From Ornithodoros turicata (taxonomy: Eukaryota; Arthropoda; Arachnida; Ixodida; Argasidae), in NCBI RefSeq assembly GCF_037126465.1, contig NC_088202.1:81076160-81140159 (forward strand): a stretch of 64,000 nt of DNA, read 5' to 3'. Positions 12,797 through 24,025 of this stretch are shown here, one piece after another. A program made the translations under genes and the position numbers. Within the stretch, counting starts at the first letter, position 1. Every line of letters begins with the position of its first letter. The notes under the pieces were generated by a model. That model searched no databases. It had not been told where the DNA came from and saw only the letters and a list, made by a program, of their open reading frames with translations.

Positions 12797-12926
12797 GAAC
12801 ACACGAATAATGCTTCTTTCGTTTCCTGGTGAATATTACCTTGTGCCCAAGCCCGTACGTTCTCGTACGGGCTTGGGCACAAGGTAATATTCACCAGGAA
12901 ACGAAAGAAGCATTATTCGTGTGTTC
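12797..12926. repeat. Perfect 130-bp palindrome
   Basis: Two 63-bp arms are exactly complementary around a 4-nt loop TTCT at 12860-12863. Arms begin GAACACACGAATAATGCTTC. A perfect match of this length is rare in sequence that is otherwise old and diverged. Confidence 0.95.
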
Positions 12927-13079
12927 GTGTGTGCATCCTTGTTGTTAGCGGAACATAGCGAGAGCATATAGTATACAGGCCATGCAGAGTATCGGAAATG
13001 CTTTTCGCAATGGCGTTTAGGAAACCCGAGAGTGGAATTCCCTTCAAAAAAATTATTCAGGAAGGTAGAAAGTCCAGTG

Positions 13080-13159
13080 AAGGGAAGAGCGTCAGGACGA
13101 CAGCCGCCGATATTTCAAGCTCACTATATCGGCGGCTCTCGTCCTGAAGCTATTCCCTT
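13080..13159. repeat. Imperfect hairpin
   Basis: Arms of about 34 nt (AAGGGAAGAGCGTCAGGACG on the left; its near complement on the right) with three mismatches and a 12-nt loop. Function unknown; may be the tip of a decayed foldback element. Confidence 0.7.
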
Positions 13160-13308
13160 AACAAATTAACTATCTATTCTTCGTACAGTGCACTTGACTT
13201 TGGAACACACTAATGTACTAAAACACGCCCTTGACCAGACGTGTGAACATTTAAATATCTTGGTAGGTACACGTAAACTGCAATTGCTGAAGACACGGAC
13301 TCGAGACT

Positions 13309-13380
13309 CCAACAACAACTTTATTGTGAGATGATGAATGGGGAGCTTCATCGCCAGGGGCGTTATTCTACCCCTTAGAC
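13309..13380 (-). mobile_element. 3' end of the RNase H-type LINE
   Basis: On the minus strand it reads GGCGATGAAGCTCCCCATTC followed by ATCATCTCACAATAAAGTTG, matching 7535-7588. It is a severely 5'-truncated copy. Confidence 0.6.
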
Positions 13381-14255
13381 CTCTACTCGAGAAACGTCAT
13401 CATGACGTTGGTAGACGGACTGAAACCGAAACAAATCGGAAAGGGAGGGCTGGGTTCCACAAATGGGCACTTGTTCGCTGCCTCCTATTGAAAGAAAAAT
13501 AGGACCGAAGGTCGCGTCCCTTTCAGGGACCATCGTAGTTCCCAAGACTCTGGCTTTCAGGCTCGACCTTGTTCGCCCCCTATCTTCGAGCGTAGTTCAA
13601 CTCTACCTAATTTGTGGCGCTGTCGAACACTATGGTGTCATTTGTTTACAAACAGGGAGACGTCTATTGCTGGTCGAGACTGCATGGTGTCACGTGTCAC
13701 ACAATTTTACGTGTTTTAAGTTTAGTATAAGTCATCTTTAAGTGTAGGCCTCATGCTCGTAGAAACAATTAGTATCTGGTCATATTCAATCCGAGAACGA
13801 CACGTTTGAGGCCCGCCCGATGCTTGTTTGTCATAGTTGGAACGACTATCCGCGTCACTCTACATTCTACGTACACCGCAAGGTGTAGTGCGCCGACGCC
13901 GAAACTATGGAGGCCCCACAGGCGACACCTGGTGGTGACCCAGTATAATCTCTCCGAATGAGCGACTCTGTTAGGGTCGACGTGCCGTTCTTAGATTGGA
14001 CGTGTGTTCCCTGAAATCATATGACCAAAAGCTCATTAATTGATTTAATGTATTTAGTCATCCAGCATTTGCTGCTCCCTCCAAGAACATCTCCACTTTC
14101 TCACGTAAATTCCTTGTGAAAACGACATTTGAGCTGCTCTTATAGCTTTTTTGTAAAGAAGAAGAAGAAGAAGAAGAAGATCTGCAACGCCTAGAAGGCA
14201 TCCTGTATCATTGCATGTTTTAGTGAAACGGGAGCGCCCCAGTGAATGTGCTTAA
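13381..14255. other. Region upstream of the MFS exon
   Basis: Expected to hold the promoter and first exon of the MFSD6-like gene, but I could not identify either. A (GAA)7-like tract lies at 14157-14180. Confidence 0.4.
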
Positions 14256-15792
14256 CACGTTGTGAAGTATGTCGTTTGTGGTCAGCGCACCTCCCAAGTG
14301 ACACGCAACGACATTGGAAACACGAGATTTACTTGTGAATGCGAACGAGTGGTAAAGTGTCTTTTCGTTGCAAATCTCGTTTCAGTGGGAGCCATCATTC
14401 TTCCAACACTGCCGGTCTTCGGGCGACAGCTTGGCCTAAACGCCGCTTCCGTCACCATGGTGCTGACAGTGGTGCCTTTCGTCATATTTGTTGCCAGACC
14501 AGTGGTTGGTGGCATCGCGGACAGGCTGCAGAAACTAAGCTTCGTTCTTGCTATCGTGCTGATTATCGAGATGGTCGGCATAATCCTTTTAACCATAGTA
14601 CCTCCGATAACTCACGCCATTGAACCAAATACTACCATATCCGTGGAACTCCAGTCTGACCGTGGCGTCGTCGTGGGCGCGTTTCGTGGATCACCCAACA
14701 CATCGTGCGTGCTTCGCTTCTTAACGAATACGTCTACTCACTGCCACATAGCATGCCCATGTGCAACGCAATTGAATGCTTCTCTTCATAGTAATTATTC
14801 TACGTGCGAGAAAGAGATCTCACTTGAAGCCCGGTTTCAACCTTTGGACAATGTTACGGCAGTGCCTAGTAGTTTTGTGTTGAGCTACAATGACTCTGCG
14901 CTTATTCCAGCATCCGACATTCCGTCCCTGGAAGTGACGGCCGTAACCTGCAGCGCAGCTTGTTCAGTGGACACCGGTGTGTGCTTTCCAAAAGACGTGA
15001 TATCGGCAAAGAGCTCAGATGTTGTGATGAGCTATCAGCTGTGCGCCTTCTTTGTTTTACTTTCCCTCGTGAGGGTGTGCGCTTCTAGCAGTTATTCATT
15101 GTCGGACGCAGCGTGCTTCGAAGTTCTTGGAGAGTGTCCTCAAGACTATTGCATGCAACGTATGTGGGGAACAATAGGGTGGGGCATTATGGCACCGCTA
15201 TGTGGTCTTCTCATTGATATTGTAAACAAAGATTCAGTTAGCACAGACTACACTGTCGGTTTTTACTTGGCTGCCGGCTTGCTCATGCTGCAAGCGATAG
15301 TCTGTTGGAAATGGAAATTGCATAAGACCAAGTCTAACAGGAATATATTAAAAAACGTTGGATCTTTGGTGAGACGCCCGAAGAACTTTTGCTTCCTTTT
15401 GGATATTTTTGTGGTGGGAGCCTGTAGCAGTGTTCATTGGTTCTTCATGTACTGGTACTTGCAAGACCTTGGTGCTACGAAGCTGTTAATGGGTCTTGCC
15501 CTGGCCACGCAATCTTTCCTCGGAGACCTGCCTTTCATGTTCCTAGCAAAATGGATGCTGAGCAAAATGAAGAACATTAACGTGATTCGTCTCGCCTACG
15601 TGGGCTTCTTCTTGAAGTTCCTCGGTTACTCCTTCCTGACAAATCCCTGGTGGGCCATCGCTATCGAACTGCTTCAAGGGCCTACGTATGGCTCGTTCTA
15701 CGTTGCAATGACATCGTATGCGCAGAGCATCTCGCCCCCTGGCACAGAAGCTACGTTTCAGAGTGTTGTCTCGAGTGTCTTCGATTGTTTGG
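14256..15792 (+). CDS. MFSD6-like major facilitator transporter, main exon
   Basis: This exon encodes about 510 residues of a multi-pass carrier of the MFSD6 group of the major facilitator superfamily, probably a plasma- or organelle-membrane transporter of unknown substrate. Counting from the GTG at 14262, a first membrane segment (about 33-53) is followed by a loop GRQLGL and helices to about 115, with the MFS motif A-like GGIADRLQK at 83-91. A cysteine-rich extracellular loop (about 117-250) has several N-glycosylation sequons (NTT, NTS, NAS, NYS, NVT, NDS). Then come MWGTIGWGIMAPLCG (301-315), WFFMYWYLQDLGAT (393-406) and ELLQGPTYGSFY (469-480), all typical MFSD6 positions. The exon ends after TTG G at 15792 with donor GTGAGT, phase 1. 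The 5' boundary is unsure: a stop lies at 14253, no in-frame ATG occurs before 14457 (too late, inside helix 2), and an acceptor such as the CAG near 14283 implies an upstream exon I could not find. Confidence 0.88.
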
Positions 15793-16005
15793 GTGAGTAT
15801 ATAACGGTGAATGCTCACAATCACGTAGCTCCCATATTTCTCCGCAGAGTTCAGTAGGTGCGTGTACCATGTTGAAGTTTTGAACACCCATGTTGAACCC
15901 CGATGTCTGCTCTGAACACCCCAGATAGCCGAGCTGGTTGGTGTCCCTCCTCATGCTGCCTTGCACTGATGATATGTCCCGTGTGGGATACGAAACGGCT
16001 GTACT

Positions 16006-16158
16006 CAGGGGCAGATCTAGGAGGGTCCGGATGTCCTGACCCCTTAATTTCAGTCGTTACATAGAGTATCAATTAACCTTAATAGTATAATAGCATACTG
16101 TCCTAGGCAGGACCCTCCCCCTCCTCCTCCCCTCAGAAAAGTCATGGATCCGCCCCTG
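16006..16158. mobile_element. hAT-like MITE, 153 bp, with 8-bp target duplication
   Basis: The termini are inverted repeats starting CAGGGGCAGATC and ending GATCCGCCCCTG. They are flanked by an 8-bp duplication, GCTGTACT at 15998-16005 and GCTGTATT at 16159-16166 (7 of 8 match). Termini starting CAGGG with 8-bp duplications are the hAT pattern. There is no coding capacity; it lies in the MFS intron. Confidence 0.72.
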
Positions 16159-16180
16159 GCTGTATTAAGTTGTTTTCTCT

Positions 16181-16626
16181 GGGGCCATATTCTCGTCAAA
16201 GTAATGGACCTCGATTACTTTGGGTCTCGCGTGTCATTGGTCGTTCCGTGAAGAAGGCATGAAAAACGGTGGTGGTGGTGGTGGTGGTGAAAGGGCTTGC
16301 CGTTGTCGGCCTCACGTATGTGGGCAACGTCACGACTGACGCCCTGGGGAAATGTGCGTCCTGGGCCGACTTCTAGGGGAACTGTGCCGAAAGGCATGAA
16401 AAACAGACGTGAATGCCACGCGCCCTCAATCAATAGTTGAGCACTTGATCCTACATTCTTCGTGCTTTATCTGCTTTGTCACGAATATTGAAGGAGCAAG
16501 AACTCGATTATCGGTTGAGGGCGCGTCACATTCATTTCTGTTCTTCACGCCTTCTTCACGTAACGACCAATGACAGGCGAGACACAAAGTAATCGAGGTC
16601 GATTACTTTGACGAGAATAGAGCCCC
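16181..16626. mobile_element. Inverted-repeat MITE interrupted by a SINE
   Basis: About 65 bp at each end are inverted copies (left starts GGGGCCATATTCTCGTCAAA, right ends GACGAGAATAGAGCCCC). Each arm contains the sequence CCTCGATTACTTTG. The left arm also runs through a segment about GCGTGTCATTGGTCGTTCCG that is matched on the right. The interior was later split by a SINE at 16260-16385. I see no clear target duplication for the outer element. Confidence 0.6.
16258..16386 (-). mobile_element. 5'-truncated SINE inserted in a MITE
   Basis: On the minus strand this matches the 3' body of the tRNA-derived SINE seen complete at 38819-39099 (CAGTTCCCCT, AAGTCGGCCCAGGACGCA) and ends in a CAC-rich tract (16268-16289) in place of an A tail. 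It is flanked by a 14-bp repeat, AAGGCATGAAAAAC, before and after, which is a good target-site duplication. Confidence 0.6.
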
Positions 16627-16973
16627 TGTAAGTCAAGTCGGAGTTATTCTTCTTGTTTTGTACGTCAAGCAGCGTATGAGGAGCGACCACACAAAATATG
16701 CTTGCAGAGCGACCTATTATCAGAGCGCAATTTCATTTACGAGAGCGCTATAAATACACAGCGTGACGAGAAAGACTCTCAAATCTGGGACAGAGAGAAC
16801 GTGACGCGCTTCGGGGAGTGTTGTTCATATTCGCTACGGCAAATTCGTCTACTACGGACAGGATGAGGCGCTATTCGCGTGCACACCGCCGCACCTTGGC
16901 CGTACTGAACTGTACAGGGTGGCGGCTAACCTTTCAATAGCAATCCTTCTGGTTGGAAGTGACATGTCGCACA

Positions 16974-17470
16974 TGGTTCCCACTGGTCCTTGAAACCCTT
17001 GAATACCCTGGAATTTGAAAATACAATTTTCAAGATCTGGAAAACCCTTGATTTCCCGCACAGTCCTTGAAAACCCTTGCTTTTGCATATTTCTCCATAT
17101 TCCCGTGGAGCTGCGAGGCAAATTCCGCTTTTCCGGAGTCAGAATTATAGCCTCAAGACCGCAGGTGTAAGCACTCATTGCAACAGGAATCAGCAGTAGA
17201 AACCAGAAGTGCATGAAATGAACGGCACCATCAACCTTCCTTTCTATCCTATGATCCTATGTTCAGGAGTCATTAGTCACGCTTGTGAAAGGATCACTAT
17301 CCTGCAGTCCCCAATGTATTTGCTCGTGCGGTAACAGTAGCTTGTATTTTAGTGAAATGTTGAAACCCTGGTCATGAACTGCGTTTTACATCCCAGGCAA
17401 AACGGCGGCTGAGCCTTGAAAGGTCATTGAAAGACCCTTGAATTTTTGTCACAAAATTCAGTGGGAACCA
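16974..17470. mobile_element. Possible hAT-like element in the MFS intron
   Basis: Short inverted termini GGTTCCCACTG (left) and CAGTGGGAACC (right) enclose repeats of CCTTGAAAACCCTTG on the left and TTGAAAGACCCTTGAA on the right. The class is a guess from the general style of the ends; no target duplication was confirmed and there is no coding capacity. Confidence 0.35.
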
Positions 17471-17913
17471 TGGCTCTCATCATGGTGGTGCCTTAGCCTG
17501 GTGGCATATGACGTCGGTTGCACGCGACCTTCTCATGCGTTTTTCGCATGCGCATTTCTTGTCGTGGCCTTGCACTACTCCATTAAATCAACCACGCTCT
17601 CCATCAATAGCCTAATACTACTCATAATTTAAAAAAAAAACTGTCACAGGCTGCGTTAATTGCCTTGTACGAGGACCTCCCACAAGCTGAAATGGCATGC
17701 CGGAAGCGACCGTAGTGCGCACAGCGAATATATCTCGCATGCCGTGATACCCACTGCTACATTGTGGTCTACTGCTTTCCCGTGCACTTCGATGTCATGT
17801 GCATGCTTTTTTTTTTTTTTGTCATGTGTCAGAGGTAGTGACCAGAATCTTAAGTATATATATGAAGTGAGTATTTCTGTGTGTCCCGCACACGCGCTTT
17901 GCTTCTTTTTCAG

Positions 17914-18161
17914 GTGTCGCTGCTGGGTCCTTTCTTGGCGGCATGGGGTTTGCTTATGTGGGTGGGAGGAAAACCTACTTTATTGCCAGCATCGTTCCTG
18001 TGGTGTGGCTCATCTGTACTCTTGTATGCGACTTTTTCATCAACGAGTGCACGGCTTCTGACAATAACCTGAGGGAAGGTACGCATTTCGCAGAACTGTC
18101 TATAGACAACCTGCAGCCCTACGTCATCGATTACGTAACGCCGCCGCGCAAGGCATGCTAG
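17914..18161 (+). CDS. MFSD6-like transporter, last exon
   Basis: The acceptor (pyrimidine tract then CAG at 17911-17913) opens in phase 1 and completes the split glycine from the main exon, giving FDCLG joined to VAAGSFLGGMGFAYVGG. This is the conserved MFSD6 segment with a glycine-rich helix. Then follow RKTYFIASIVPVVWLICTL, which is a last membrane helix, and a hydrophilic tail ending PPRKAC at TAG 18159-18161. The predicted protein is about 590 residues, near the usual size for arthropod MFSD6-like proteins. A possible weak polyadenylation signal AATATA lies near 18228. The intron of 2.1 kb (15793-17913) is filled with mobile elements. Phase and homology across the junction agree, so the exon pair is well supported. 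Confidence 0.87.
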
Positions 18162-20707
18162 TGGGCACTGTCAGCTTTATAAGTCCATCAGCCGACGCGT
18201 TTTTCCCGCTTCTTGCCAACCAGAGCAAAATATAACCTCGAACCGGTCACCTCTGGACGCCACATGTTTGTAAATAGAAAGTCGTCTATACAAGACTCAC
18301 ACAGACTCACCACATTTTGTGTGTGATTGCTCTTGACTCCTTGCAAGTCGCCTGTCCTCGCCATTCATTCATTCTAAAATGAAAAGCATAATATGCAAAT
18401 ATCAAAAACAAAACGAAGGAAGCAACGCTGCTGTCACGTTGGTCAGAGGAAGAAAGCGAAGATTCCTCTGTGACCTCCCGAGATTAAGCCTTGCATCAGC
18501 ACTACATTTCTACATGTTGGGAGACAAAACCAGTAGCCCAGATGACATCTATTGTTATGATCAAGCACCCTGCATACACGGAGTCGTTCATAACTGCATG
18601 TACGTAATTGTTGCAGAGATCGAGCTGAACAGCCCGGCCAGCCAGCCCTTCATTTCCAGCAAAGAAAGGGGACATACTGGACAAGAACCTACTCAAGAAG
18701 CATGATAGTACTTAGAAGCAAATGAATATGTATTTTGTTATGTTGTTGTTTATCACTCATCATGGCACTCGCCCGTGGTGCTAATGTTTTAGAAATACAG
18801 TTAGTAACAAACTAACCTGTGTGTTATAGTTGTGCCTAAGGAGACGGTTTTGGTGGTAGTTCGATGCGGGTGTACGTGTCTGCATATCTCATAATCTATG
18901 GTATTGTTCTTCTCATACCATCGACTTCCATTTTCTTCCGTTCTGTTTTCCCTCCCCTGACGGGCGCATTTCCGCGTCAGAGCGCACGATTTTCATGTTC
19001 CCACCACAGTGGCATTCAGACGAAAAATCAGGAGACGTGGCCTTTCTGACCTTATTGGTCGCCAGTATATCGTTCTCGGTGGCTCCCGCCGACGCCGTGA
19101 AAGAAGTTTGGCATGGCACTTCTTTTTTTTTTTTTTTTTTTTCTGACTCGACGTCTCTTCTTTCCCAACGCCGGAAATGCGCGTATATTTCCGCCGTCCG
19201 CTCACGACGTCGCGTCGCCAACTGAGAACTGGCCCATACAGTTCAGATATCTGCATTGTGACGAACGCGCACGTGCAGTTTTATTTCTCTGTGTTAGGGG
19301 TTGACTCTCCTATTACAAGATTAGTCACAGTGCGCAGGGCAACCACGCTGGACTAGAAACATCATGCGTGTCAGCGACGTTTGTGTTACGACGTGGCCAC
19401 ACCGTGTGTGTTTGTTGCTCAAGTGGTAAAGAATCCCATTAATCAAACTTGTATAAGAATGGAGGAAATCGAATAAATCTGCAGCACAGCGCCAGCGCGC
19501 AAACGAAGGATTCAAGATGACACGCACACACACGCACACAGGGGCACGAAACCGATCAAGTAGGTACTTACGAATGAAACGTAATTCCCGTGACAAAGCT
19601 GCGTTCCGTCGAACGAGAGCCGCAGCCGTGTAAGAACACGTTAACATAACGTTGTTGCCGCAATGTTGCTCACATTCTAAGAGCAAATGGCTTTGGAAAA
19701 GCATAAAAACACAAAAAGGTGCGCGAGCAACAAAGCGTTGCTAAACCAAAACTTTAGACAGGATCACGTGGTGGATAGGAAGTAATGGCGATTTTGACAC
19801 GGGTTACCGCCAGGGGGTCCCACGGAAATCTGTTCGAAACGGCCGCTCCTGTGTTTCTTTCCTCCATGGTGTCGTGCAAAGTAATGTCGGCTGACATTAG
19901 TGAATGTATGATTGAGTAAGTGCACGCACGTGCACCACTTTGAGACGTCTCCGGTAAAGTGTACAAAAATAGTCCCGCAAAGCAGCGGTTCGAGAATGAG
20001 ATCGCCGAACGCTTAGCGGTTCTAGGAGTGAACTGGAGCGATAAGCTGTCGTCAAGCAGTATTGGCTGCAGTACTGCTCCTGGAAAGGTTTTTTTCTAAT
20101 CTGTAACACTTAACCACGCCGAATTTCTCTTCCAGTTCAGCAAGCACAAGGATGGTGTAAAACTTCCGCGACACGTTCGCTCGAAACTACGACTTGCACG
20201 TCTGGATACTGTGTGCACGATATCGCGGTGTTGCGCGCATTGTAGTCCGGGACGCGACAAGCCACATCGTCGCACTTGGTGAGACGTCGCCGAGCGCGAC
20301 GTTCGCTCTCAAGAATCGCTCTATGTTCATAGAGTTCTGCAGGATTCAGTCGAATTGATCCTCGACTGAAGAGCCACCCTCATCTTTGAATTCAGCCTTG
20401 CCAAGCCTTGAAATTCACATACGTTATACGCAACTTTGTCATCGTGTGAATTCTTTTACTTCTCGAATACTTTTGTAGCGTTCCGGCATGCCATTCTTTT
20501 CATAATCGGCTATTCTTCTTCCTCCGTCTCTGGCCGTCATCTGCCTATTCTATTATGAGGCGAGGGAGGGCGAGGTACCCAGCAGTTACATATGGGGAGT
20601 GGCTGGATAAGTCGGCAGACGAAGTTTACATGGCGGAGTTCAGTCGACATTTCGTCTGAACTACCCAAGCGTCTTCGAGCGTCTTATCTTTACTGTGTCG
20701 ACTTCTC

Positions 20708-21232
20708 TTTTAAAGGGCCGTTGGCATCCGGAAACCCATCTATGAAACCGATTCCACTATATGCTCGGCATCGGCGAACAATGTACCTGGCTAACTTTTT
20801 CGTTCGAAAAGTGCTTTGAATATTAAATAAACGAATTTTAAAGATCAGAGCTACTTCCTCGCCTCCAGAAGCTCCGGTGGCGTGACGTCACTCAGTACTC
20901 GGAGGAGTGAGAGCGTGGCGCTCAGATGTGGAAAGGCACCGTCCAGACGCCCCGTAACTATGAGACACCCGCTCGGCCGCGGCATTCCTTTTCTCAAGGT
21001 TCTGCCTTTGTTGGTTCTTAGGGCTCGTTTTTCCGGAGAGGGAAGTCCGGAATACTCTCAACATCCGGCGTCTGCTCTTGTCATGTGTTCCGTCGAATAA
21101 CACTCAACCACGCTACTATTCCGCGTGGGATTTTCGATACCGTGGTCAGTGGTCCGCGAGGAATAAAATGACACTATAGTTCCCCAATCGACTGGAACGG
21201 ATGTCATGCGGCCGTCCCTTTAAATGGGTTGG
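20708..21232. mobile_element. Possible short terminal-repeat element
   Basis: TTTTAAAGGGCCGTTGGCAT on the left and ATGCGGCCGTCCCTTTAAA on the right are imperfect inverted copies. The interior is GC-rich without a gene. Weak evidence. Confidence 0.3.
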
Positions 21233-21719
21233 GACACTTTCATAGATGTGGTTCATTAGATCACGGACGCGTTCTACTGCGCGTCAGAATAGTGAAGAAA
21301 AAAGAATTATTCTTCTAGGTGTCTTACTTAGCGAGATACAAGCCCTCGAACATGCTCCCGAGCAAAGCGCCGACGTCCATTCCTTGAGTTGCGTCCATTC
21401 CTATTGGCAGCCGCAAGCACGTGACGCTGTGATGTCAGAGCCGCATGAGTTTCGGTATTCGCAGTGCCCATGTTCTCCGGTTCTATTACTCGTTTCGCTG
21501 TGAAACTTTCAATGCAGGTTCATATTGGTTCAAAGAACTCCCCTTTTACGTTTATCTGGGATAACGTGGGATGACCTGTCTCAACCCCTTCAAGTCACGG
21601 CCGAAAAAAGTTAAGCTCGGGCGAACTCTGCGTTCTGCTGCGGAAGATCTCTACACGTGTGTTGCCAGGATAACCAATTTTTGCGCCTGCGTCCGCACGC
21701 AATGAAACGCAGTAGCGTG

Positions 21720-22120
21720 AACGTTGGTTCACATTGCCGCGTTTACGTTTGCGCTCACATGCTGCGTGCGGTTTCGGGGGATTGTTGCCATGGTAGCGGA
21801 GACGCGCTCTCCGCAAGGTCAGCTCGCCGGCACACCGCAAGCAGTTGAGCCAACTTCAACTTTATCGACGTAAGCAACGCAAGCTATCGCCTAATCGAAC
21901 CGTAGAAAATCGCTGACACGTTCTGTTACGTGAGCGGCCCGCTGCTTCAAGCAGAGAAGCAGAGAGAGAGTTGATTGGAAGAACGCAACGGCCAACGTAA
22001 AAACGTGAACGAATCGACGTGTGTGAAAGCGTCAGCTCGTTCTCTGAGGAAACGCGTGTAAGCGCAAACCGCCGCATGCAAATGTAAACGCAGCAATGTG
22101 AACCAGTCGCTGCTGTTCCG
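21720..22120. repeat. Inverted repeat of about 50-bp arms
   Basis: GGTTCACATTGCCGCGTTTA at 21725 and its near complement around 22085-22105 frame 300 bp of unrecognised sequence; probably a MITE relic. Confidence 0.5.
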
Positions 22121-23390
22121 TAAAGACAGACATTTCGCAAATTCCATTGGGAAACCAAATTCTGCCCCGGGCTGGGCAGGGTTTAAGTGCATGCTCCCTG
22201 CGGGGTACGGGTTTGCTTCGTCAATGGAATGCTCGTTCAAGGTGTGACGTGCGCTATCGGATTTATCTTGGGTGCGTAAAGTAGGAGGCACGCTTTTGGG
22301 GCGCTGAAATCGATGACATGACACACCCAGAACTGCTACTAAACAGTGAAAAGCAACTTTGGAGCGCTACACTGGTCGCCGCTTCTGGTTGTCTGCTTAT
22401 GCAGTGCACAGACAGAGGACACGTTGGCTTAGTTTGAACCTATATAATAACGTTGGAAGCTCATTATAACTCTCATTATAACTTCGATTTAAATGGAAAA
22501 AACGGGAATTTGTAACAGACGACGTGGTAACTGTTTACTGTGAACATGGCTGCATGGCGTGAGGATGTCCGCATCAAAGCAATGCATTTCCCGCGAATAA
22601 CCGCCGACGTCCGTGTGGAGGGTGTCCACCAATAGAAAAGCAAGAGAACAGTTATAAAAATATTACAATTTCTCGAAAAGGGAGCATCAGATAACATAGT
22701 AAGTTCGTATTTTGCTTCCGAGTCCACGCTTCGGAGGCCGTCCTGCCGGCGCTCAACAGGAAGTACGTCACAGAAAATCTCAAGCACCCGGACGCTTGTC
22801 GTCTGCTTCCATGCACCGACATGGAACGGGAGCGCGAAAAGCGGCTACTAGACTCACACTCCCGGCTGCGCGAGTGTCGCCTGTGTCGCGTTAAGTGAGT
22901 GGAGTTTGGAACACCGGAGGTCTACTTAACGCACCCGTTTGGCTGCTCGGTCTCAGCACACTGCTTCGGAATCGTGCCATATAATTTGAAGTACACACAG
23001 CGGGACGCGCCATGTTTCGAATGTTCAATACACGCGACGACAGTCTCCGCGACACACGAAAAGAAAAAAATGCTCCACACTATTAGAAATGAACTTCACC
23101 GCATAGCACGCTCCTAACCAGCCATCATCTCGAAGGATACCGTTATCTGCCCTGGGGGCTTAATCGTTTCACACGTTCAACTTAACGGCACGAGACAGCT
23201 GAACGAGTCGTTCAGGCTAACGAAACGAGCAACTTTATTGATGTTTTGCTGAGGTCACAATCTGTGCTCCTCGTGGAGCTTCTTCTTTGTGGTTATTTGT
23301 GCGCGTTGCGAGCGCTCGCGTGTTGTGATGTCACCGCCCTGAGCGAAGAGCAGGCTGGCAGCGAGGCTGCATCTTCTCCGACCAATAGCT

Positions 23391-23480
23391 CGCATTCTCG
23401 ATACCGCAATTCCGCAATCTCGCATTCTCGATACCGCAATTCCGCAATCTCGCATTCTCGATACCGCAATTCCGCAATCT
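23391..23480. repeat. Tandem repeat, three identical 30-bp units
   Basis: Three exact copies of a 30-bp unit starting CGCATTCTCGATACCGCAAT, followed by partial units up to 23510. Identity suggests recent expansion. Confidence 0.95.
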
Positions 23481-23773
23481 CGCAATACCGATAGCTCGCA
23501 TTCTCGTGCTCTCATACATGCTCGTTGCGTTTCAATGTTCGTTCCCAAGCTCGTTCACATTCTTCTTTTTCTTTCCGTCACAATATATGGCTCGCTAGTC
23601 GTGTGAAAATAATGAACAAACAGTACGTCACTGTAAGGATAATAATCAAGCAATACCCAAAAAATTTTAAATCATTCTCCTGCCTTGACGATGGTGTCGG
23701 GTGAGAATGGTCTTAAGTATGACAGAAATTCCGCTTCTGCAAATCTCCAAATGAAGATGTTTCACCCACTTGG

Positions 23774-24025
23774 TTAGGCAAACAATCCCATTCGATCGTA
23801 ACTGGACCGGGAGATTACGCCCCTGTCACTTTAACGAAAAGAGCGCGTCATACACCACGTGCTCGAGCTCCCGAGTGCCTCGCGCCTCGTTATATCATGA
23901 GCCATGTAGGCGATGAAGCCTGTGAGCACGTGAACACATTCGTTAGGCAGACGACGCCGTCGGTCGTTACGCGAGCAAGAGATCACGCCTTTGTCCCGTT
24001 AACGAAAAAAGCGCGTCACGCGTCA
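23774..24025. repeat. Diverged direct repeat, about 169-bp period
   Basis: TTAGGCAAACAATCCCATTC at 23774 and TTAGGCAGACGACGCCGTCG at 23943 start two related blocks, each reaching a shared ...AGCGCGTCA. A 22-bp perfect palindrome (CACTTAAGCTGCAGCTTAAG..., 24144-24165) and a 20-bp-arm hairpin around 24210-24253 follow. Confidence 0.55.

Noticed and set aside
23246..23494. Repeat protein SHSRYRNSAI x3
   Set aside because: It is the translation of the 30-bp tandem repeat, and both strands give comparable frames.
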